A stretch of 64,000 nt of DNA from Oceanimonas baumannii (GCF_002245495.1 NZ_NQJF01000009.1:62001-126000); one strand, 5' to 3'. Positions 18,167 to 28,046 are shown, counted from the first letter of the stretch. Notes: generated from the letters alone by a model not told the origin. Program-made: numbers and translations.

Positions 18167-18191
18167 AAAAAACCCTCCTGGAGGAGGGTTT
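18167..18191 (-). terminator. Intrinsic terminator of yeeN
   Basis: Arms AAACCCTCC / GGAGGGTTT with a 4-base loop, followed on the minus strand by a T-run (TTTTTT). It lies 26 bases beyond the yeeN stop. Confidence 0.85.
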
Positions 18192-18216
18192 GGAGTGTAT
18201 CAGTCAGGCTGTTCTG

Positions 18217-18933
18217 TCAGTATTCAGCGTTGTGATAAACGTTCTGGACGTCATCCACATCGTTGAGCATATCAAGGAAGCGTTCCATCTGGGCGACATC
18301 GTCACCGCTGATTTCCACCGTGGTCTGAGGAACAAACTGAATCGCATCCACCTCGAAGTCGATGCCTGCAAACGCTTCGCTCAGGGCCTGCTTGGCCTTG
18401 AAATATTCAGTCTGCGGTGCAAATACGGTTATCTTGCCGTCCTCCAGCTCGATATCGGTGACATCCACATCGGCCATCATCAGCGCTTCCAGCACGGCTT
18501 CTTCATCGTCACCGTCAAATACCAGAATGGCACAGTGATCGAACATGTGACTCACGCTGCCAGAGGTACCCAATTTGGCCTTAACCTTATTGAAGCACTG
18601 GCGCACATCGCCGATGGTACGGTTGGGGTTGTCGGTAAGGCAGTCGACAATCACCATACTGTTACCCGGACCAAAGCCTTCGTAACGGGCAGGTGAGAAG
18701 TCTTCACCGGCACCACTGGTGGCCTTTTGCAGGGCTTTTTCAATCACGTGAGTAGGAACCTGATCTTTCTTGGCACGGTCAATCAGACCGCGCAGACTCA
18801 GGTTGCCATCAGGGTCGGCACCACCCGCTTTGGCGACCACGTAAATTTCGCGGCCGTACTTGCTGTAGACCTTGCTCTTGGCATTGGCGGTCTTGGCGAT
18901 GGATTCTTTGCGGTTTTGATAGGCTCTGCCCAT
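18217..18933 (-). CDS. yeeN: YebC/TACO1-family protein YeeN
   Basis: A 238-residue protein of the YebC family, the same length as E. coli YeeN. The start [20 protein letters not shown] and the segment [24 protein letters not shown] are diagnostic. YebC-family proteins were first described as transcription regulators, and recent work ties them to translation of proline-rich or stalled stretches; the role of the YeeN branch is less clear. The ATG at 18933 is preferred over the longer frame to 18978 because the conserved MGR start lies there and GAG precedes it. Confidence 0.88.
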   Translation of the reverse strand: MGRAYQNRKESIAKTANAKSKVYSKYGREIYVVAKAGGADPDGNLSLRGLIDRAKKDQVPTHVIEKALQKATSGAGEDFSPARYEGFGPGNSMVIVDCLTDNPNRTIGDVRQCFNKVKAKLGTSGSVSHMFDHCAILVFDGDDEEAVLEALMMADVDVTDIELEDGKITVFAPQTEYFKAKQALSEAFAGIDFEVDAIQFVPQTTVEISGDDVAQMERFLDMLNDVDDVQNVYHNAEY

Positions 18934-18999
18934 GACGTGATCTCGTTGTTCAACAAAAAGAGCACGAATTTTACACACAGAGCCGGATTATTTCTATTT

Positions 19000-19704
19000 T
19001 CAGTAACCGGCAAATTCCTCGGTGCGTATCCTGTCTGCAGGCACACCAGCCTCTGCCAGCATCAGCCTCATCGCGCTCACCAGAGCGGGAGGGCCGTCCA
19101 GGTAATAGAGCGGAGACTGCACACCGGGTACATAACGGCGCAGCAAGGCCACATCTATGTGCCCTTTTTCACCCTGCCAGCTGTCGCAAGCGGTCATGAC
19201 CGGCACCAGTGTCACGGTTGTGTGACCAAGCACTGCCCGCTGCAATTCACCCAGAAAGGCGGCATCCTGCGGCCGTCGGTTGGCATACAGCAGAGTCACC
19301 TCCCGTTGCTCCGTAAGCGCCTGCAGCAGCATGCTTCGCACCGGGGTAATACCAATGCCGCCAGTTATAAAGACCAGCGGCACAGTGGTGTCGGCGGGCA
19401 GGGTAAAGTCGCCGTAAGGGCCTTTAAGCGTCAGCACCGTACCGGGCTGCAAACCACCCAACACCCGTTTGAAGGCGGTATCCCGTAACCGGGTTGCCAC
19501 CATCAGCTCCGCCTCTGCCGGCCCGGAGGCCAGAGACAAAATGCGGCCATTGCCTTCATCATCCGTTTCCGGCGGATTCTGCAGCACCAGCCGCACACAC
19601 TGGCCGGCCTTGTACTCAAAGCCGTCGGGCCGCCCAAAAAATAATGCCAGAGTCCCCTCAGCCACCTTTTCTGTGTGCGTGAGCGTAACGTCATAAACAG
19701 CCAT
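19000..19704 (-). CDS. Ferredoxin-NADP reductase-like flavoprotein
   Basis: A 234-residue cytosolic FAD/NAD(P)H oxidoreductase of the ferredoxin reductase superfamily. The FAD-binding region resembles RxLSxAS (RILSLASGP near residue 50), the NAD(P) site is FITGGIGITPVRSM (near 112), and the C-terminal aromatic Tyr ends EEFAGY. No iron-sulfur domain is attached, so it must pass electrons to a separate partner. It is followed upstream by a short unknown gene 18 bases away and may form an operon with it and bioH. Confidence 0.78.
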   Translation of the reverse strand: MAVYDVTLTHTEKVAEGTLALFFGRPDGFEYKAGQCVRLVLQNPPETDDEGNGRILSLASGPAEAELMVATRLRDTAFKRVLGGLQPGTVLTLKGPYGDFTLPADTTVPLVFITGGIGITPVRSMLLQALTEQREVTLLYANRRPQDAAFLGELQRAVLGHTTVTLVPVMTACDSWQGEKGHIDVALLRRYVPGVQSPLYYLDGPPALVSAMRLMLAEAGVPADRIRTEEFAGY

Positions 19705-19722
19705 CACAAGGCTCCGCTGTGC

Positions 19723-20043
19723 TCAGACTTCCACATCCAGCACGGCGTCTGCCTGCCCGAGCTGATCGTGGTAACGCCGGTTAATGACCTCCAGCCGACG
19801 GCTCATGCCCGGACTGGTACCAATCAGGCAAATGGCTCCCTGATGCAGGCTGAGCCAGGCCTCAAAGGCTTGCTCGCGCCGGCCCCGCTGCCGTTGCCGA
19901 TCCCGCTGACGAATGGCCGTATAGGGCTGGACTGCCCGGATCACCGGTATAGCCGGGCGACGTATATTATCCGCCTGAACCGCCTCGGTCGCAGGCTGTG
20001 CAGGATTGGGCGGCATATTGGGCAAAATTACCGGTATGGCCAT
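19723..20043 (-). CDS. Unknown small proline- and arginine-rich protein
   Basis: A 106-residue frame with no family I recognise. The N-terminal half is proline-rich (MAIPVILPNMPPNPAQPA), the centre is strongly basic (RQRDRQRQRGRREQ), and the C-terminal half looks helical. No signal peptide or membrane helix is seen. It sits between bioH and the flavin reductase gene on the same strand with small gaps, which supports a real gene. The function is unknown. Confidence 0.55.
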   Translation of the reverse strand: MAIPVILPNMPPNPAQPATEAVQADNIRRPAIPVIRAVQPYTAIRQRDRQRQRGRREQAFEAWLSLHQGAICLIGTSPGMSRRLEVINRRYHDQLGQADAVLDVEV

Positions 20044-20119
20044 GCTGATATCCTCAACGGCAGTATTGCCTGATTGCTTTGACTATAGCTCAGCCCGTGC
20101 TCACAGACAGCCATGACCA

Positions 20120-20890
20120 TCAGCCCTGCTTATGCAGAAAACCGCGAATGGAGTCGGCGGTGGCCTCAGGGTGAGAAATAAAGGGGGCATGAGAGGCTTT
20201 GGGCTCAATATGGCGGTGGCTGGCCGGTGCCAGCGCATCGGTTAACGTGGCCGCCTTGTGTGGCACCAAACCATCGAGCCGGCCGTAAAGCCGCAGCAAT
20301 GGCATGGTGAGCTGTGCCAGCTGTGCCCGCAAGTCCACCTCTCCCAGCAATCCAAGACCCGCCGCCAGGGCCTGCGGATCCGGTGCCGGCCGGCTGGCCA
20401 GACTGTCCCGCAGCCGGCGAATATCGTCCCGGGCATGCTCGCTGCCCATGGCCTGTAACGATAAAAAACGATTGATCACCTGCTGATGACCCTCAGCCAG
20501 TTGCTGCTCAAAACCGGCCAGCACCTCGGGCTTGATGCCGGGCCAGGCATCTTCACTGACAAACCGGGGGGAACTGGCCAGGGTAATCAGCGCGCTGACC
20601 CGCTCCGGGGCCTGCAGTGCCGCCTGGGTCGCCACCAGCCCGCCCAGAGACCAGCCCAGCCAGGCGGCCCGCTCAGGCACCACGGCCAGCACACTGCCGG
20701 CCCACTCTGCCAGCGTGCTGCCTGCCGGCAGGGCCTTGCTGTGGCCAAAGCCAGGCAAGTCCACAATATGCAGGCAAAAGTCAGCTTCCAGCCGCTCTGC
20801 CAGCTGCTGCCAGACAGCACCATTCATACCCCAGCCGTGCAGTAACACCAGGTCCGGACCACGCCCTTGTTGTTCTGTATATACACTCAT
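20120..20890 (-). CDS. bioH: Pimeloyl-[ACP] methyl ester esterase BioH
   Basis: Alpha/beta hydrolase that removes the methyl group from pimeloyl-ACP methyl ester, ending pimelate synthesis for biotin. From the ATG at 20890 it is 256 residues, exactly the E. coli BioH length. The nucleophile elbow is GWSLGG (Ser about 82), with the oxyanion region LHGWGMN, an acid in GRLDGLVP and the catalytic His in KASHAPFISHPE. It is divergent from comF with only 27 bases between start codons, as beside E. coli gntX. Confidence 0.92.
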   Translation of the reverse strand: MSVYTEQQGRGPDLVLLHGWGMNGAVWQQLAERLEADFCLHIVDLPGFGHSKALPAGSTLAEWAGSVLAVVPERAAWLGWSLGGLVATQAALQAPERVSALITLASSPRFVSEDAWPGIKPEVLAGFEQQLAEGHQQVINRFLSLQAMGSEHARDDIRRLRDSLASRPAPDPQALAAGLGLLGEVDLRAQLAQLTMPLLRLYGRLDGLVPHKAATLTDALAPASHRHIEPKASHAPFISHPEATADSIRGFLHKQG

Positions 20891-20917
20891 TGCATGTTTC
20901 CTTATCGCGACCGTTCC

Positions 20918-21613
20918 ATGATAAAGCGCCTGCTCACCCAATTACAGTCCGGGGCCTTGTGGCAGGGCCAGTGCCTGCTGTGCCGGCAGGACTGCCATGA
21001 CATGCCGCTGCTGTGCGGGCTCTGCCGCCGGGATCTGCCCGCAACAGACTTTCCCTGCCCGGGTTGTGCTTTACCGCTGCCGGTCAACGATGCTTACTGC
21101 GGACACTGCCAGAAACAGCCCCCGCCCTGGCAGCGAATGCAGGTACTGGCTCCCTTTGAAGCACCATTTAACCGGCTGCTCCATGATCTTAAATACCATG
21201 GAAAAAGGCTGAATGCCTGCCTGCTAGGACAATTGCTGGCCGATGCCTTGCAACCCCCCTGGCCCGACGCCGTACTGCCGGTCCCCCTGCACTGGTGGCG
21301 ACGGTTACACCGGGGTTACAACCAGTCGGGTGAAATCGCCCGGGGCCTGCACTCATCCCTGAACCTGAACGTAGATCACCGGCTGCTGCAGCGGATACGG
21401 GCCACTGCCTCACAAACTCACCTGAACAAAACCGAGCGCAGGAAAAACCTTACCGGGGCCTTTACTGCCGGCCCTTGCTCTCATCGCCATGTGGCATTGC
21501 TGGACGATGTCATCACTACAGGCGCGACCATGACTGAGCTAACGCGGCTGTTACACGCTCAGGGGGTGGAAAAGGTAGAAGTATGGGCAGTGTGCCGAAC
21601 TCTTGAACACTGA
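20918..21613 (+). CDS. comF: ComF/GntX-family phosphoribosyltransferase-like protein
   Basis: A 231-residue protein with an N-terminal four-cysteine zinc finger (CLLC...CGLC), then CPGC...CGHC, and a C-terminal phosphoribosyltransferase fold with the PRPP loop LLDDVITTGATM. ComF proteins are needed for natural transformation in several bacteria; the E. coli homologue GntX/YhgH is linked to use of DNA as nutrient. The ATG at 20918 (MIKRLLTQLQ) is preferred because the longer frame overlaps the bioH start region. It sits divergent from bioH and upstream of nfuA, as in E. coli. Confidence 0.88.
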   Translation: MIKRLLTQLQSGALWQGQCLLCRQDCHDMPLLCGLCRRDLPATDFPCPGCALPLPVNDAYCGHCQKQPPPWQRMQVLAPFEAPFNRLLHDLKYHGKRLNACLLGQLLADALQPPWPDAVLPVPLHWWRRLHRGYNQSGEIARGLHSSLNLNVDHRLLQRIRATASQTHLNKTERRKNLTGAFTAGPCSHRHVALLDDVITTGATMTELTRLLHAQGVEKVEVWAVCRTLEH

Positions 21614-21685
21614 CCGCTATTCAAAAACCGGCAACAGGAGTATGATTAAAAGTTGAGTTGTTTAGTCAGGTTTATGAGGATAGCG

Positions 21686-22264
21686 ATGATTACGATTTCC
21701 GAAACCGCCCAGGGGCACTTCTGTAAACTGCTGTCACAACAGCCGGAAGGCACCAATATTCGCGTATTTGTGGTTAACCCCGGCACTCCCAATGCCGAGT
21801 GCGGCGTTTCCTACTGCCCTCCCGATGCAGTGGATCCTGAAGATGTTCATCTGCAGTTTGATGGTTTTGAAGCCGTGGTTGATCCTCAGAGTGCGCCTTT
21901 TCTGGAAGCAGCCGAAATTGACTTTGTCACCGATCAGATGGGTTCCCAGCTTACCCTGAAGGCTCCCAATGCCAAAATGAGCAAAGTACCCGACGATGCT
22001 CCCCTGGCCGACCGGGTAGAATATGTTCTGCAGTCCCAGATTAATCCCGGGCTGGCCAGCCATGGTGGTCAGGTGGTGCTCACCGAGATCACCGAAGACG
22101 GCCTGGCCATTCTGCAGTTTGGCGGCGGCTGTAACGGCTGCTCCATGGTGGATGTCACCCTGAAGGAAGGCATTGAGAAGCAGCTGCTCGAACTGTTCCC
22201 GGGTGAACTGTCCGGCGTGCGTGATGCTACCGAGCATCAGCGCGGCGAACACTCTTACTACTGA
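21686..22264 (+). CDS. nfuA: Fe-S biogenesis protein NfuA
   Basis: Carrier that holds a [4Fe-4S] cluster and passes it to target enzymes under iron or oxidative stress. From the ATG at 21686 ([12 protein letters not shown]) it has 192 residues, close to E. coli NfuA. The N-terminal degenerate A-type domain (about 1-95) is followed by the Nfu domain with the CxxC motif [15 protein letters not shown] ribosome site lies upstream. The order bioH / comF / nfuA matches enterobacteria. Confidence 0.94.
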   Translation: MITISETAQGHFCKLLSQQPEGTNIRVFVVNPGTPNAECGVSYCPPDAVDPEDVHLQFDGFEAVVDPQSAPFLEAAEIDFVTDQMGSQLTLKAPNAKMSKVPDDAPLADRVEYVLQSQINPGLASHGGQVVLTEITEDGLAILQFGGGCNGCSMVDVTLKEGIEKQLLELFPGELSGVRDATEHQRGEHSYY

Positions 22265-22280
22265 GTCCCGCCCGAAGCAA

Positions 22281-22306
22281 AAAAAGGAGCCCAAGGGCTC
22301 CTTTTT
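22281..22306. terminator. Bidirectional terminator between nfuA and gpsA
   Basis: Perfect 12-base arms AAAAAGGAGCCC / GGGCTCCTTTTT with a 2-base centre, between the convergent nfuA and gpsA genes. Confidence 0.88.
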
Positions 22307-22329
22307 ATTTGTGTTTACTTCAGGAGCGG

Positions 22330-23331
22330 CTATTCCGCCTTGCGATCCCGGCTCAGCAGGGCAATGGCGGCTTCCTTGGCGTTTTTGCCTTCATACAACA
22401 CCTGATAAACCTGCTCACAAATCGGCATTTCCACGCCGTGACGGGCGGCCAGCTCGTGTACTTCGGCAGCGTTGCGGTAGCCTTCCACCACCTGACCAAT
22501 GTCGGCCATGGCCGTTTCCACGCTTTTACCCTGCCCCAGAGCCAGACCGAAACGGCGATTACGGGACTGATTATCGGTACAGGTCAGTACCAGATCCCCA
22601 AGTCCGGCCATCCCCATAAACGTATCCTGCTGGGCCCCCAGGGCCACCCCCAAACGCTGCAGTTCAGCCAGGCCTCGGGTAATAAGCGCCGTGCGGGCAT
22701 TGGCTCCAAAGCCCAGGCCATCGGCCAGACCGGCACCAATGGCGATCACGTTTTTCACCGCGCCGCCCAGTTGCAGCCCTACCATGTCGTCGTTCAGATA
22801 TACCCGGAACGACCGGCCGCAATGCAGCAAGTCAGCCAGATCTTTGCCAAATTCAGGCTCGGTGGAAGCCAGTGAGATAGCGGTAGGCAGTCCCATGGCC
22901 AGCTCTTTGGCAAATGTCGGCCCTGACAGTACCGCCAGCGCCCGATCCTCTCCCAGAATATCCCTGGCAACCTGCTGCAGCAGGTTGCCGGTGGCCGGAT
23001 CCAGTCCCTTGGTGGCCCAGGCGATACGACTGTCAGGTCGCAAAAACGGCTTTATTTTGTGCAACACATCGGCAAACACATGGCTGGGTACCACAATCAG
23101 CAGGTCGCGGCTGGCCTGCACTACCCGCTGCAAGTCGGCATCCGGAACCAGACTGTCGGGAAATGCCGCATCGGGCAGAAATACCTTGTTGCAACGATCC
23201 GCCGCCAGTGTGCTCACCTGCTCGGGCCGGTGGCTCCACAGCAGGGTACGGTGGCCATTGCGGGCAAGGGCAATAGCCAGGGCCGTGCCGTAAGAACCGG
23301 CCCCCAGCACCGAAATGGCAGCGTGTGACAT
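22330..23331 (-). CDS. gpsA: Glycerol-3-phosphate dehydrogenase [NAD(P)+]
   Basis: Reduces dihydroxyacetone phosphate to sn-glycerol 3-phosphate for phospholipid synthesis. It has 333 residues with the N-terminal dinucleotide fold [12 protein letters not shown] and the catalytic-region motif [19 protein letters not shown] (Lys). The start overlaps the secB stop as TGATG, so the two are translationally coupled. The order yibN-secB-gpsA is that of E. coli. Confidence 0.96.
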   Translation of the reverse strand: MSHAAISVLGAGSYGTALAIALARNGHRTLLWSHRPEQVSTLAADRCNKVFLPDAAFPDSLVPDADLQRVVQASRDLLIVVPSHVFADVLHKIKPFLRPDSRIAWATKGLDPATGNLLQQVARDILGEDRALAVLSGPTFAKELAMGLPTAISLASTEPEFGKDLADLLHCGRSFRVYLNDDMVGLQLGGAVKNVIAIGAGLADGLGFGANARTALITRGLAELQRLGVALGAQQDTFMGMAGLGDLVLTCTDNQSRNRRFGLALGQGKSVETAMADIGQVVEGYRNAAEVHELAARHGVEMPICEQVYQVLYEGKNAKEAAIALLSRDRKAE

Positions 23332-23819
23332 CAGGCGTCGGCCTGCGGAGCCTGCTGTTGCTGAGCCCGTTGCATGTGCGCAGCGAACAGGGCATCGAAG
23401 TTAACCGGCGCCAGGTTCAGCTGCGGGAAGGAGCCCTTGTTGACCAGACCGGATACGGTTTCACGGGCATAAGGGAACAGAATGTTGGGGCAGAAAGAGC
23501 CCAGGCAGTGAGCCAGCTGAGCATCAGCCATGTTGCCGATAGTAAACACACCAGCCTGCTGAATTTCACACAGGTAAACGGTTTCGTTCTCATCCATGTT
23601 GCAGGTGACGGTCAGGGTCAGTACCACTTCAAACACATTGTCGCCCAGACGGGTGCTTTTGGTATCGAGATCCAGCTTAACTTCGGGTTTCCATTCTTTC
23701 TGGAACACCACCGGCGTGCCCGGTGCTTCGAAGGAAACGTCTTTCAGGTAAATACGCTGAATCTGGAATTCTACCTGCTGTTGCGCCTGAGTGTCGGCAC
23801 CGTTTGCTGCTTCAGCCAT
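23331..23819 (-). CDS. secB: Protein-export chaperone SecB
   Basis: Tetrameric cytosolic chaperone that keeps precursor proteins unfolded and delivers them to SecA. The 162-residue protein includes [14 protein letters not shown] near the start and the strongly conserved [11 protein letters not shown] stretch. It is 34 bases downstream of yibN. E. coli has the glutaredoxin gene grxC between these two genes; it is absent here. Confidence 0.96.
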   Translation of the reverse strand: MAEAANGADTQAQQQVEFQIQRIYLKDVSFEAPGTPVVFQKEWKPEVKLDLDTKSTRLGDNVFEVVLTLTVTCNMDENETVYLCEIQQAGVFTIGNMADAQLAHCLGSFCPNILFPYARETVSGLVNKGSFPQLNLAPVNFDALFAAHMQRAQQQQAPQADA

Positions 23820-23853
23820 GAAACTATCCTTTTACTCAATGGGTTATAAAAAA

Positions 23854-24285
23854 TTAACGCTTGGTTGTAACCGGCAGGTTCTGAGTACGCCAGTCGGTCA
23901 TGCCGCCGCGCAAAGTATGCACCTGACTGAAACCAGCCTTGCTCAGCAGACGACCGGCACCGGAAGTGGTCATGCCACTTTCGCACACCAGCACCAGCGG
24001 CTTGTCTTTATACTTTTCAATCAGGTTCAGATTGTTGGCCTTAAGCTGACTGTTGGGTACGTTAATGGCACCGGCAATGTGGCCCTTGCGGAACTCTTCC
24101 GCGGTACGAATATCAACCACGGCGGCATTCTGCTTATTGATCAACATCACCGCTTCCTGAGCCGGCACAACCTTAACCTTGGACAGACGGGCAATGACAA
24201 AGGTGTATAACACCGCCATGACCAGACCCAGCCAGACCATGGTCAGCAACGGATGCCGGGCGGCAAAATCAAGGTACTCTTGCAT
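23854..24285 (-). CDS. yibN: Membrane-anchored rhodanese-like protein YibN
   Basis: A 143-residue protein, the E. coli YibN length, from the ATG at 24285 (MQEYLDFAARHPL). One transmembrane helix (about residues 14-33) is followed by a single rhodanese domain (about 45-137) with active-site Cys in LVLVCESGMTTSG. E. coli YibN has been linked to membrane protein insertion and YidC; the sulfurtransferase role is unproven. A longer frame reaches 24345, but the helix and length favour the shorter start. Confidence 0.88.
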   Translation of the reverse strand: MQEYLDFAARHPLLTMVWLGLVMAVLYTFVIARLSKVKVVPAQEAVMLINKQNAAVVDIRTAEEFRKGHIAGAINVPNSQLKANNLNLIEKYKDKPLVLVCESGMTTSGAGRLLSKAGFSQVHTLRGGMTDWRTQNLPVTTKR

Positions 24286-24500
24286 GATGATACTTCTTGC
24301 GTTTCGAAAGACGGAAAAGCCCGAGTATACATGGGGACACGCCAAATAACAGCCGCCCGCCCCTGCTCAAATGCGGGCCGGATCACCCAATGGTAAATCC
24401 CCCCCCCTTGCCTGGTGACCAATTCGGCAATTGTAGTAAAATGACACACAAGTTTCAGTTGCTCGCTTAAAGCTTTCAAATAACAACATAGGGTTACACC

Positions 24501-26033
24501 ATGAACTCGACCAAAAAACCCCTGGTACTGCTGATTCTCGACGGCTGGGGGTACAGCGAAAAAACCGAACATAACGCCATTCACGCCGCCCATACACCAG
24601 TACTGGACGGCCTGATGAAAAACCGCCCTGCTACGCTGATCTCCACTTCTGGCGACGATGTAGGGCTGCCCGATGGGCAGATGGGCAACTCCGAAGTGGG
24701 CCACGTCAATATTGGTGCCGGCCGCATTGTCTATCAGGACTTTACCCGCATCGGCAAGGCTATTAAAGACGGCGATTTTTTCACTAATCCGGCACTGACC
24801 CAAGCAGTAGACAATGCCGTCGGCAAAGGCCGGGCCGTACATATCATGGGCCTGCTGTCTCCCGGTGGCGTACACAGCCATGAAGATCATATCGCCGCCA
24901 TGATTGAGCTGGCCGCCCAGCGAGGTGCCGAGCACATTTATCTGCACGGCTTTCTCGATGGCCGGGACGTGGCTCCTCGTTCAGCCAGGAGTTCACTCGA
25001 ACGTTTTGACGGTTTGTTTACAAAACTGGGCAAGGGCCGGCTGGCCTCCATTGTTGGCCGTTACTACGCCATGGACCGCGATAATCGCTGGGAACGAGTG
25101 CAGTGCGCCTATGATCTGCTGACTCAGGCCAAGGCCGGATACAGCGCGCCTTCCGGTGTAGATGCCTTGCAGGCCGCCTATGACAGGGATGAGAACGACG
25201 AATTCGTTAATGCCACCGTTATCGGCGAGCCGGTCACCATGCAGGATGGCGATGCGGTCATCTTTATGAATTTCCGTGCCGACCGTGCCCGGGAACTGAC
25301 CCGCGCCTTTGTGGAAAGCGATTTCACCGGCTTTGAGCGTGAGCTGCACCCGGCGCTGGCCGACTTCGTCATGCTCACCGAGTATGCCGCCGATATCCAC
25401 ACCAGCTGTGCCTATCCACCGGTTCGGCTGGAAAACACCCTGGGCGAGTGGCTGGCAGCCCATAACAAAACCCAGCTGCGCATCTCGGAAACCGAAAAAT
25501 ATGCTCACGTCACCTTCTTCTTCAACGGCGGTATAGAAGAGTGTTTCAGCGGCGAACAGCGCACGCTAATCCCCAGCCCCAAGGTGGCCACCTACGATTT
25601 GCAGCCGGAAATGAATTCCGAGCAGCTTACCGACAAACTGGTGGCAGCCATTGAAGGCGGCGAGTTTGACGTCATTATCTGCAACTACCCCAACGGTGAC
25701 ATGGTCGGTCATACCGGTGTGTTTGAAGCGGCCGTAAAAGCCTGCGAAGCCGTCGACCGCTCCATTGGCCGGGTAGTATCGGCACTGGAAAAAGTCGGAG
25801 GTGAAGCACTTATCACCGCCGATCACGGTAATGCCGAGCAGATGGTGAATCCGCAAACCGGCCAGGCGCACACCGCCCATACTAATCTGCCGGTGCCGCT
25901 GATCTACATTGGCCGGGACGCCGCCCCGGTGCAAGGTGGCCGGCTGTCGGATCTGGCCCCCACCATGCTGACCCTGATGGGCATGGAGATTCCGCCGCAA
26001 ATGACTGGCAAGCCACTGATGGTTCTGAAATAA
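24501..26033 (+). CDS. gpmI: 2,3-bisphosphoglycerate-independent phosphoglycerate mutase
   Basis: Interconverts 3- and 2-phosphoglycerate in glycolysis using two Mn2+ ions. The 510-residue protein is of family length. The N-terminal metal site is [10 protein letters not shown], the phosphorylated Ser lies in [17 protein letters not shown], and C-terminal metal ligands occur in DHGNAEQM and QAHTAHT. Envelope gene envC follows ten bases later, as in E. coli (gpmM-envC). The divergent yibN-secB-gpsA operon lies on the other side. Confidence 0.97.
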   Translation: MNSTKKPLVLLILDGWGYSEKTEHNAIHAAHTPVLDGLMKNRPATLISTSGDDVGLPDGQMGNSEVGHVNIGAGRIVYQDFTRIGKAIKDGDFFTNPALTQAVDNAVGKGRAVHIMGLLSPGGVHSHEDHIAAMIELAAQRGAEHIYLHGFLDGRDVAPRSARSSLERFDGLFTKLGKGRLASIVGRYYAMDRDNRWERVQCAYDLLTQAKAGYSAPSGVDALQAAYDRDENDEFVNATVIGEPVTMQDGDAVIFMNFRADRARELTRAFVESDFTGFERELHPALADFVMLTEYAADIHTSCAYPPVRLENTLGEWLAAHNKTQLRISETEKYAHVTFFFNGGIEECFSGEQRTLIPSPKVATYDLQPEMNSEQLTDKLVAAIEGGEFDVIICNYPNGDMVGHTGVFEAAVKACEAVDRSIGRVVSALEKVGGEALITADHGNAEQMVNPQTGQAHTAHTNLPVPLIYIGRDAAPVQGGRLSDLAPTMLTLMGMEIPPQMTGKPLMVLK

Positions 26034-26043
26034 TCACAGCCCT

Positions 26044-27249
26044 ATGGGCACGCAAAGACTGATTGTTTCGTTATTGCTGAGCACCGGCCTGATGGCCGGT
26101 GCTTGCGCATGGGCGGATGAAAACAAGGATCTGAGCAACGTTAAAGGCCAGATTGCCAGCCAGCAGAAAGACATTAAGGCCCAGCAACAAGAACTGAAGG
26201 CCCTGCAACAACAACTGGCAAAAGATGAAAAGGCCATTTCAGCCCTGGCCCGGGAGCTGAACCAGACGCAGAACAAACTGAAAAATAATGAACGGGAGCT
26301 GGCCCGGCTAGATAAAGAGCACAGCTCCCTGAACCAGCAGGCCGATGAGCAACGCCAGCAACTGGCTACCCAGCTGCGCGCCGCCTACCAGAACGGACGT
26401 CACGACTACCTCAAACTGTTGCTCAACGGCCAGGACAGCAATGACATCGATCGCCTGCTGCATTACTACGCTCACCTCAATCAAGCCCGGGCCGACGCCT
26501 TACATACACTGGCAGACATTCGCCGCCGGCTCGCCGACAACCGCCGCCAGGCCGAACGCAGCCGTGCTCAGCTGAAGGACTTACTGGCAGGCCAACAAAA
26601 ACAGCAACGCTCTCTACAACAGCGCCAGAATGAACGTAACCAGACGGCCAAAAAAATAAATGCTCAGCTGGAGCAGGACAACCGCCGGCTGGCCAACCTG
26701 CAGCAAGCCGCCAGTCATCTGGAACAGCAGATCAAGGCCGCCGCCGAACGGGCTGAGCGGGATCGCCTCGAACGGGAACGCCGTGAGGCCGCCAGCCGCA
26801 GCCAGGCCCGCCCGTCTGGCCACACGCCCGTGGTCGCCAAAACTCAGGGTAACTTCGGCGGTCTGGCCAAAGGCAGCCTGCCCTGGCCACTCAAGGGCAA
26901 ACTGCAGCACCGGTTTGGTTCGGCCCGCACCAGCCAGCTTCACTGGAAAGGGCTGCTCATCGGTGCACCGGCTGGCAGGCAGGTCAAGGCCGTGGCCAAC
27001 GGTCAGGTAGTGTATGCCGACTGGCTTAACGGTTTTGGCATGGTGATGGTTATTGATCACGGCAAGGGCTATTTAAGCCTGTATGGTCACAATCAGTCAT
27101 TATTGCTGGGCCCGGGCGACAAGGTCTCGGCCGGCCAAGCCATTGCGCTGAGTGGCGAAAGTGGTGGTCAGGACAAGCCCGGGCTGTATTTCGAAATCCG
27201 CTACCGGGGCAAGGCCATCGATCCTCTGCCCTGGCTGCGCCGGGGCTGA
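26044..27249 (+). CDS. envC: Murein hydrolase activator EnvC
   Basis: Periplasmic protein that activates the amidases AmiA/AmiB at the septum under FtsEX control. A signal peptide (about residues 1-24, ending ACAWA) is followed by a long coiled coil rich in Gln, Lys and Glu (about 25-240) and a C-terminal LytM domain (about 285-400). As in true EnvC, the LytM domain lacks the full zinc ligand set: the usual HxG triad is degenerate, so it acts as activator rather than hydrolase. It lies ten bases after gpmI. ftsE and ftsX, its partners, are elsewhere in the window. Confidence 0.93.
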   Translation: MGTQRLIVSLLLSTGLMAGACAWADENKDLSNVKGQIASQQKDIKAQQQELKALQQQLAKDEKAISALARELNQTQNKLKNNERELARLDKEHSSLNQQADEQRQQLATQLRAAYQNGRHDYLKLLLNGQDSNDIDRLLHYYAHLNQARADALHTLADIRRRLADNRRQAERSRAQLKDLLAGQQKQQRSLQQRQNERNQTAKKINAQLEQDNRRLANLQQAASHLEQQIKAAAERAERDRLERERREAASRSQARPSGHTPVVAKTQGNFGGLAKGSLPWPLKGKLQHRFGSARTSQLHWKGLLIGAPAGRQVKAVANGQVVYADWLNGFGMVMVIDHGKGYLSLYGHNQSLLLGPGDKVSAGQAIALSGESGGQDKPGLYFEIRYRGKAIDPLPWLRRG

Positions 27250-27255
27250 GCAGGC

Positions 27256-27507
27256 TCAGGACGTCGCCGCTTCCAGTTCACTGATCAGCCAGATAGCATT
27301 TTCGCGACTGCTGCCACAGACCTCCATGTCAGGCTGAAAGCGGGCGCATAATGCCGGCCGCTCGGGCCGGCCAAACAGCTCGCAGCGCATATCATCCAGC
27401 AGATGAGCGCAGGGCACTCCTGCCGGTTTGCCATTTGGCATCCCCGGCAAGGGTGTATTGATGCTGGGCGCAATACAGCAGGCTCCGCAACCCGGACGGC
27501 ACTCCAT
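27256..27507 (-). CDS. YkgJ-family cysteine cluster protein
   Basis: An 83-residue protein with the CxxxC and C-rich pattern of the YkgJ/UPF0153 family (CRPGCGACC near the start, CAHLLDDMRC and CARFQPDMEVC later). The cysteines probably bind zinc or an iron-sulfur cluster; no reaction is established. Its start codon overlaps the stop of the ChaC-type gene by one base (TGATG), so they are co-translated. It converges on envC with only six bases between stops. Confidence 0.8.
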   Translation of the reverse strand: MECRPGCGACCIAPSINTPLPGMPNGKPAGVPCAHLLDDMRCELFGRPERPALCARFQPDMEVCGSSRENAIWLISELEAATS

Positions 27508-28046
27508 CAGCTTTCTCCTTCAGCAGGTGGCAGCAGCGAGACCAGCGTGGCCACATGGCCGTCGTGTACCCCCTGCTCAGTCAGCGCCTCTGCCAGGTTG
27601 AGCAGGTACTCGCGGTTGCTGCCACTCGGGCCATGAGCGTGGGCTATCTGTGCCGCCATCTCCGCCGGGGGAGCTTCTCCCAGAAAAGCCGCGTTGTGTT
27701 CAGTGGCAAGATATATCAGCCCCTCTTCGGCACGCCCGTGTTCAAACTTCACCGCCACCCGTTCCCGCAGATAACCGTTCTTCTCCCTCAGATCAAGCCC
27801 GGCCAGCACACCAGGCTCGATGCGATAGGCCATGCCATGGCAAAGTGCGTCCTGCTGACGGACCAGGGTGGCCACCCTGCCCGGTGCCGCCGGCGTACCC
27901 CGATGATCGTGAGAGCCCTGCCAGAACCGGCGCGTCCAGCCTTCAACATATGCCGGCCGGCGTTCAATAAAGGGAAAATCGGCTTTCCAGATCAGGGAGC
28001 CGTAGCCAAACAACCAGAAGCTGTCGTGCCGGTCGAAATGGGTCAT
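27507..28046 (-). CDS. ChaC-type glutathione-specific gamma-glutamylcyclotransferase
   Basis: Likely cleaves glutathione to 5-oxoproline and Cys-Gly. The N-terminal GYGSL motif (LFGYGSLIWKADFPF) and the ChaC2-like stretch RRFWQGSHDHRGTP are clear, and a Glu expected as catalytic base is in LREKNGYLRERV. From the ATG at 28046 (MTHFDRHDSFWLF) it is 179 residues, the ChaC2 size. In-frame starts at 28079, 28088 and a GTG at 28103 cannot be excluded, since none has a strong ribosome site. Confidence 0.82.
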   Translation of the reverse strand: MTHFDRHDSFWLFGYGSLIWKADFPFIERRPAYVEGWTRRFWQGSHDHRGTPAAPGRVATLVRQQDALCHGMAYRIEPGVLAGLDLREKNGYLRERVAVKFEHGRAEEGLIYLATEHNAAFLGEAPPAEMAAQIAHAHGPSGSNREYLLNLAEALTEQGVHDGHVATLVSLLPPAEGES

